Positions 59,739-64,000 of a stretch of DNA of 64,000 nucleotides are shown here, in pieces. Position numbers and translations under genes: made by a program. The notes under the pieces were generated by a model, which saw only the letters and a program-made list of their open reading frames with translations, did not search any database and was not told the DNA's origin. The DNA is from Extensimonas vulgaris (GTDB taxonomy: Bacteria > Pseudomonadota > Gammaproteobacteria > Burkholderiales > Burkholderiaceae_C), in contig NZ_QPJU01000006.1 in the NCBI RefSeq assembly GCF_003337425.1, positions 62,001 to 126,000 on the forward strand, read 5' to 3'. Within the stretch, counting starts at the first letter, position 1. Each line of letters opens with the position of its first letter.

Positions 59739-60662
59739 ATGGCCGACATTCCGAGCGCCGACGACGACAAACTGGTGGTGGCAATCTCCTCGCGCGCACT
59801 GTTCGACTTCGAGGAAGAAAACCGCGTCTTCGACCCCGCCAACCCCAGCGCCTACATGCAGCTGCAGCTCGAGCGCCTGGACACGCCGGCGCGCCCGGGC
59901 GTGGCGTTTTCGCTCGTGCGCAAGCTGCTGGCGTTCAACACGCCCGAGCGCCAGCGCGTGGAGGTCGTCGTGCTCTCGCGCAACGACCCGGTGAGCGGCA
60001 TGCGCGTGTTCCGCTCGGTGCGCGCGCACGGGCTGACCTCGGTGCAGCGCGGCGTGTTCACGCAAGGGGCGGCGCCGTTTCGCTACCTGCGCCCGCTCGG
60101 GGCGCACCTGTTCCTTTCGGCCAACGAGGCCGACGTGCGCGAGGCGCTGGCGCTGGGCTTTCCGGCCGCGCAGGTGGCGACGCAGTCGGCCCCCGCTGCC
60201 GACACGCACCACAATGAGGTGCGCATTGCCTTCGACGGCGACGCGGTGCTGTTTTCCGACGAGGCCGAGCGCGTCTATCAGACCGCGGGGCTCGACGCCT
60301 TCCAGGCGCACGAGGCCGAAAAAGCCGCGCTGCCGCTGCCGCCGGGGCCGTTCAAGCCTTTTCTGGCCGCGCTGCACCGTCTGCAGCAGCGCGGCGGGCC
60401 CATGCGCATCCGCACGGCGCTCGTCACGGCGCGTGGTGCCCCGGCGCACGAGCGCGCGATCCAGACGCTGATGCACTGGAACATCGCCGTCGATGAGGCC
60501 ATGTTCCTCGGCGGCATGCCCAAGGGGCCGTTCCTGCGCGAGTTCGAGCCCGACTTCTTCTTCGACGACCAGACCGGCCACGTGCTCTCGGCCGCGCAGC
60601 ACGTGCCCGCGGGGCTGGTGCGCAGCGGCATCGCGCACGAAGCGCAAGAAGCGCACAAATAG
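59739..60662 (+). CDS. 5'-nucleotidase (PF06189 type)
   Basis: Protein of 307 residues resembling the cytosolic 5'-nucleotidase family found in bacteria. Segments are LVVAISSRALFDFEEENRVF, VVVLSRNDPVSGMRVFRS, the haloacid-dehalogenase-like RIAFDGDAVLFSDEAE with nucleophile aspartate, and ALVTARGAPAHERAIQTL. It should dephosphorylate nucleoside monophosphates. It lies 9 bases after gspF. Confidence 0.85.
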   Translation: MADIPSADDDKLVVAISSRALFDFEEENRVFDPANPSAYMQLQLERLDTPARPGVAFSLVRKLLAFNTPERQRVEVVVLSRNDPVSGMRVFRSVRAHGLTSVQRGVFTQGAAPFRYLRPLGAHLFLSANEADVREALALGFPAAQVATQSAPAADTHHNEVRIAFDGDAVLFSDEAERVYQTAGLDAFQAHEAEKAALPLPPGPFKPFLAALHRLQQRGGPMRIRTALVTARGAPAHERAIQTLMHWNIAVDEAMFLGGMPKGPFLREFEPDFFFDDQTGHVLSAAQHVPAGLVRSGIAHEAQEAHK

Positions 60663-60719
60663 ACACCACGCGGGCGGAACGAATCCGCGCTTTCTTCATC
60701 TGCTTTCAGGGTGAACACC

Positions 60720-62003
60720 ATGGCAACCAAAAAGACTTCCTCCCGACGCCGCGCCGCGCAGGACGACCGGTTTGGCGCCGCGTCTGCGCGTGCCGGCGCT
60801 GCCGAATCCGCCGAATCCGCCTCACCGGCCACGGCCACGGCCACGGCCACGGCCAACGCGGCTCCTGCCAGCGCGCGCGGCCTGCAGGTGCTCGCCGACG
60901 GCGCCGATACCGCGCTCACGCCCGCGGCCAAGGCCTACAACCGCGAGCTCGCGCGCATCGACAAACTCAAGGCACAGATCGCCCGGACTGATGCGCTGGG
61001 CCGCAGCTACCAGACCGCCATGCAGAGCCTGCTCGCCCCGCTGTACGAGCGCCGCGATGCACTGCGGCGCGAAATGGTCGCGCTGCTCGTGCCGCACGTG
61101 GACGACAAGCGTTTGAGCAAACAGCAGCGCCAGACCGTGCGCCAACTGATCTGCGCCTTTGCCGCCGTGCTCGCCGCCGACGGCGACGCCGAAATGGCCC
61201 GCCTGCACGACAAATACAGCCCGCAGACGCTCGCAGAAATAGAGCAGCAAGAGCGCGCTGCGTTTGCCCAAATGGCCAGCAAGATGCTTGGCGAGGAAAT
61301 CTCCGCGCCCGAAGCCGAGGCCGGCGCAGACGCCTCGCACGAAGACCTGATGATGCGCATGTTTGCCCAGACCAAAGCCAAAATGCAGGAGCAACAGGAG
61401 GAATGGGAGCAAGAAAAGGCCGCGCGCAAGAAAAAACCGCGCAAGCTCTCGGCCGCGCAGCAACGCGCCGAGGCTGCGCAGCAGGAGGCCGAGTCCACCT
61501 TGCGCGCGATCTTCCGCCAGCTCGCGAGCGCGCTGCACCCCGACCGCGCGGCCAGCGACGACGAGCGCCAGCGCAAAACCGAACTCATGGCCGCCGCCAA
61601 CCGCGCCTACCAGGACAAGGACATCGTGGCGCTGCTGCAGATCCAGCGCGACGCCGCACTGCTCGACCCCGCGCAGGCGCAGCTGCCGCCCGAAAAGCGC
61701 CTGCAAGCGCTCACGCAACTGCTCAAGCAGCAAGTGCTCGAGCTCGAACAAGAGCGCTACGCGCGCCAAAACTACTGGGAACATGTGCTGGACATCGATT
61801 TTGGCTACCGCTTCAGCGAAGCCGGGCTGCGCCGCTGGCTGCAAGACCTGCAAGAGGAGGTACAAACCGAATGCGAGGCGCTCGCCCACGATGTTGCACT
61901 CGTGCGCGATGGCAAGCGCCTCAAGTCCTGGCTCAACGAACAGCATCGGCTTGCACAGGAGCCAGATTTTTTCGACATCGACATCCTGCCGCCAAGGTGG
62001 TGA
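60720..62003 (+). CDS. J-domain-like protein
   Basis: Soluble protein of 427 residues. A Lys/Arg-rich, low-complexity start (with an Ala-Thr repeat) leads into long charged helices. A J-domain-like segment near 255-300 carries HPDRAASDDERQRKTELMAA, with the HPD tripeptide that activates Hsp70. The C-terminal part ends EPDFFDIDILPPRW. The J segment is internal, not N-terminal as in DnaJ, so a cochaperone role is inferred. The ATG at 60720 follows AGGGTG; a GTG at 60711 is possible. It contains a six-base tandem repeat (60827-60856). Confidence 0.7.
   Translation: MATKKTSSRRRAAQDDRFGAASARAGAAESAESASPATATATATANAAPASARGLQVLADGADTALTPAAKAYNRELARIDKLKAQIARTDALGRSYQTAMQSLLAPLYERRDALRREMVALLVPHVDDKRLSKQQRQTVRQLICAFAAVLAADGDAEMARLHDKYSPQTLAEIEQQERAAFAQMASKMLGEEISAPEAEAGADASHEDLMMRMFAQTKAKMQEQQEEWEQEKAARKKKPRKLSAAQQRAEAAQQEAESTLRAIFRQLASALHPDRAASDDERQRKTELMAAANRAYQDKDIVALLQIQRDAALLDPAQAQLPPEKRLQALTQLLKQQVLELEQERYARQNYWEHVLDIDFGYRFSEAGLRRWLQDLQEEVQTECEALAHDVALVRDGKRLKSWLNEQHRLAQEPDFFDIDILPPRW
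60827..60856. repeat. Hexanucleotide tandem repeat in the J-domain-like gene
   Basis: GGCCAC is repeated four times, then GGCCAA. It encodes alternating Ala-Thr residues. Because the unit is six bases, copy-number change would keep the frame. Confidence 0.8.
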
Positions 62004-62074
62004 TGTGTTCGCGCGGCGTGGACGCGCCGCCGCCACGCCACCCCCGCGCCGTCCTCACGCCAAGGAGCTGCTCC

Positions 62075-62464
62075 ATGCGAACCCTGTTCCGTCTGCTGCC
62101 CGCGCTGGCCCTGGCTTGCATCAGCGCAAGCGTTTGCGCCGACCCGGGCGCTCAGCCGGCTGCCGAAGCGCCTGGCACTTCGGCTTCTGCGGCCGCTGCC
62201 AGTGCCTCCAACGCCGCCACGCCTTCGCGCGGCGAGCTCAAGGCCCTGCGCCAGTTTCAGCTGCTCGACGCGAACGGCGACGGCAAACTGAGCCGCGCCG
62301 AGGTCGCCCTGTTCCCGCCGCTGGCCGCCGCGTTCGACGAGGCCGACAGCAACCACGACGGATTCGTCACCCCGGATGAAATCCGCGTGTTTTCGGCCAA
62401 ATACCGTGCCGAACGCGAACGGGCCAAAGCCGCGAAGCAGGCGCAGGAGCAGGCCCAACAGTAA
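62075..62464 (+). CDS. Exported EF-hand protein
   Basis: Small exported protein of 129 residues. A signal peptide (LFRLLPALALACISASVCA) is followed by an Ala-rich stretch and two EF-hand loops: DANGDGKLSRAE (about 70-81) and DSNHDGFVTPDE (about 95-106). Both have Asp/Asn at positions 1, 3 and 5 and Glu at 12, so calcium binding is likely. The C-terminus is charged and Gln-rich. AAGGAG precedes the ATG at 62075. The role is unknown. Confidence 0.85.
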   Translation: MRTLFRLLPALALACISASVCADPGAQPAAEAPGTSASAAAASASNAATPSRGELKALRQFQLLDANGDGKLSRAEVALFPPLAAAFDEADSNHDGFVTPDEIRVFSAKYRAERERAKAAKQAQEQAQQ

Positions 62465-62539
62465 ATCGCCTCGCCCGATGGGGCCATTCACCCCGCCTGG
62501 CAGATGCGCAGCACTTCCAGGCCCAATTTCTTTGATCCC

Positions 62540-62628
62540 AGCAGCCTGTCGGACTTTGGGCGTCGATAGCGAGAATGGGCCGCTGCGGCGCATGCGCAGC
62601 CGACGATTCGAAAGTCCGACAGGCTGCC
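62540..62628. repeat. Family A element, internally deleted copy A3
   Basis: The element is inverted relative to A1 and A2. The outer arms are intact (AGCAGCCTGTCGGACTTTGG and AAAGTCCGACAGGCTGCC), but about 76 bases of the centre are missing, joined at a CAT shared by both sides in A1. It lacks the flanking CTAG; CA stands on both sides instead. It lies between convergent genes. Confidence 0.82.
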
Positions 62629-62639
62629 AGTTTCCAAAT

Positions 62640-63734
62640 TCAAGAATCCGAAGGGGGCGGCTCCATGCGCACCCGCACCGGGCGCACTGCCTGCAAGTGC
62701 ACAGTCTGGGTCGGGAAGGCAAAGGCGATACCGCGATCGTTGAGTTCCCGCAGCAGCCGCAGATTGATGGCGTGCTGGGTATTCATGTAGGTGGTGTAAT
62801 CGGGGGTGAGCATCCAGTAAACCACCTCGAAGTCGAGACTCGCGGCGCCAAAGGCCTTGAAATGTGCGCGGTCGAACCGGGTTTGCGGCTGGGCTTCGAT
62901 GATTTCACGCACGAGCCCGGGAATGAGCGCCAGCGCCTCTGGCGGGGTGTCGTAAGTCACGCCGAAGCCGAACACGATGCGCCGCTCTTGCATCACCTGG
63001 TAGTTGCGCAACCGGGCCTTGGTCAGGTCGGTGTTGGAAAATATCAGAAGCTCTCCAGACAGGGCGCGCACACGCGTCGTCTTCAGGCCGATGTATTCGA
63101 CTGTGCCCACGTAGCCATCCACATCGATGAAGTGGCCTATCTGGAACGGCTTGTCCATGACGATGGACAGGCTGGAAAACAAGTCGCCCAGGATATTTTG
63201 CAATGCAAAACCAACGGCGATGCCGCCGACCCCCAACCCTGCCACCAGGGCCGTGACGTTGATGCCCAGGTTGTCGAGCATCACCAGCAGCACGATCGCC
63301 CACAGCGTCACACGCGCGATGAAGCTGGTCACCGCAAACCCGGTAGCCGTTCCAGGGTCGTTTTTGAGGGCACGCTGACGCGAGCGGCGTATCCAAAAAT
63401 CGATCAGTCGCGCGGCCCAAAGCCCGATTTGCACAAATACACCAACGACCGTTATGACTTCGACCACACGTGACCAGGGGGCGCCAAGCGGCAAATGCGC
63501 AGTGGCTGGTCCCAGCACCATGGCGCCGACCAGCCACGGCCGGGTGGCCTCCAGGCCATACACCAGCGCCTCGTCGATCGGGGTAGGGGTACGCTCGGCC
63601 AGGCTCCGCAAGCGACGGACCAGGCGCGGGCGCAGCAGCCTGGTTGCAGCCACTGCGAGCAACACGCTCAACACAGGGGCCAGCCAGCCCCAAAGAGAGT
63701 AGTCGCGCCAATTTTGTGGTATCCAATCGGGCAC
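62640..63734 (-). CDS. MscS-family mechanosensitive channel
   Basis: Inner-membrane channel of 364 residues. Three or four helices precede the pore-lining helix and beta domain: VTALVAGLGVGGIAVGFALQ, then NILGDLFSSLSIVMDKPF, and QIGHFIDVDGYVGTVEYIGL. The N-terminus (WLAPVLSVLLAVAATRLL) is a membrane helix. This fits MscS-like channels opened by membrane tension on osmotic downshock. The stop lies 12 bases from repeat A3. Confidence 0.9.
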   Translation of the reverse strand: MPDWIPQNWRDYSLWGWLAPVLSVLLAVAATRLLRPRLVRRLRSLAERTPTPIDEALVYGLEATRPWLVGAMVLGPATAHLPLGAPWSRVVEVITVVGVFVQIGLWAARLIDFWIRRSRQRALKNDPGTATGFAVTSFIARVTLWAIVLLVMLDNLGINVTALVAGLGVGGIAVGFALQNILGDLFSSLSIVMDKPFQIGHFIDVDGYVGTVEYIGLKTTRVRALSGELLIFSNTDLTKARLRNYQVMQERRIVFGFGVTYDTPPEALALIPGLVREIIEAQPQTRFDRAHFKAFGAASLDFEVVYWMLTPDYTTYMNTQHAINLRLLRELNDRGIAFAFPTQTVHLQAVRPVRVRMEPPPSDS

Positions 63735-63782
63735 TTGAACGCCTCCTTTCGTGTATGTGGCAGCAGCAAAATTCGGCAGGCT

Positions 63783-64000
63783 TCAGCCGCGCTGGAAGCC
63801 TGGGGCGCCCAGTGCGGCGAAGCAGTCCATGATGTGTTCCGACCACGCGCCGATGTCACGCTGCCGAACCGCTTCGCCGAGCAAGGCCATGCGCGCACGC
63901 TGCTCCGGCTCGGGCATGTCCAAGGCCTGGTCGATGGCCGCGTCCATCTGGCTCAGGCTGTAGGGATTGACGAGCACGGCATCGGTGAGTTCCACCGCTG
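63783..64000 (-). CDS. otsA: C-terminal end of probable trehalose-6-phosphate synthase
   Basis: Only the last 70 or so residues are visible; the gene continues past the window end. ELTDAVLVNPYSLSQMDAAI, then DQALDMPEPEQRARM and DIGAWSEHIMDCF match the end of GT20 trehalose-phosphate synthases (ELTDA-LVNPYD...DI-AW). With an MscS channel next door, an osmotic-stress context is reasonable. The identification rests on a short segment. Confidence 0.6.
   Translation of the reverse strand, partial: AVELTDAVLVNPYSLSQMDAAIDQALDMPEPEQRARMALLGEAVRQRDIGAWSEHIMDCFAALGAPGFQRG

Overview
The window is high-G+C DNA from what looks like a betaproteobacterium of the order Burkholderiales, most likely the Comamonadaceae. 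The signs are the gene neighbourhoods (ssb / MFS permease / uvrA; comM next to glnK-amtB; metX-metW; yajC-secD-secF), the protein types, and short AT-rich patches with AGCTGCTTGCGC-like cores that I recall from that family. Genes are tightly packed on both strands, often with 4-base ATGA overlaps. I see no tRNA, rRNA, CRISPR array, prophage or transposase gene.

Layout. 1-7.0 kb: end of a DUF445 membrane protein, transketolase, GAPDH, a ribosome-hibernation-type protein, an exported protein and miaB. 7.0-12.3 kb: ssb, an MFS permease and uvrA. 12.5-18 kb: two short-chain dehydrogenases around a luciferase-like oxidoreductase, dprA and a LysM protein. 18-23.4 kb: def, an OmlA-like lipoprotein, fmt, azlCD, pgk and pyrF. 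23.4-28.1 kb: ferredoxin-NADP reductase, comM, and glnK-amtB behind a good sigma-54 promoter. 28.1-35.4 kb: an RRM protein, metXW behind a SAM-II riboswitch, a YqiA-type esterase, rodA, tldD, and a DAHP synthase behind an aromatic leader peptide. 35.4-38 kb: an M48 peptidase and a DUF2242 lipoprotein inside a nest of palindromic repeats. 38-42.2 kb: an Lrp-type regulator divergent from a fused indolepyruvate ferredoxin oxidoreductase. 42.5-49.8 kb: a periplasmic oxidation island (PQQ alcohol dehydrogenase, PqqU/YncD-like receptor, two-subunit molybdenum hydroxylase). 49.9-55.6 kb: yajC-secD-secF and a DUF1631 protein. 55.8-64 kb: MHS transporter, argE, orphan gspF, a 5'-nucleotidase, a J-domain-like protein, an EF-hand protein, an MscS channel and the end of a probable otsA.

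Three things stand out. (1) At least three families of palindromic, transposase-free elements are present. Family A (169 bp) and family B (166 bp) are imperfect palindromes over their whole length, and their full-length copies are bounded by CTAG. Family C has terminal inverted repeats, and one copy contains a fourth hairpin, D. Copies differ by a compensatory base-pair change (B) and by a variable loop on a constant stem (A). Several sit on gene 3' ends and supply the stop codon or last residues. (2) Two amino-acid genes have readable cis-regulation: an 18-residue leader peptide with a Phe-Tyr-Phe-Trp-Phe-Trp run plus terminator before DAHP synthase, and a SAM-II aptamer whose downstream terminator T-run touches the metX start codon. 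(3) A PQQ-dependent alcohol dehydrogenase lies beside a receptor closely resembling E. coli YncD/PqqU and a Tat-type molybdenum hydroxylase, which suggests coupled PQQ uptake and periplasmic alcohol-to-acid oxidation.
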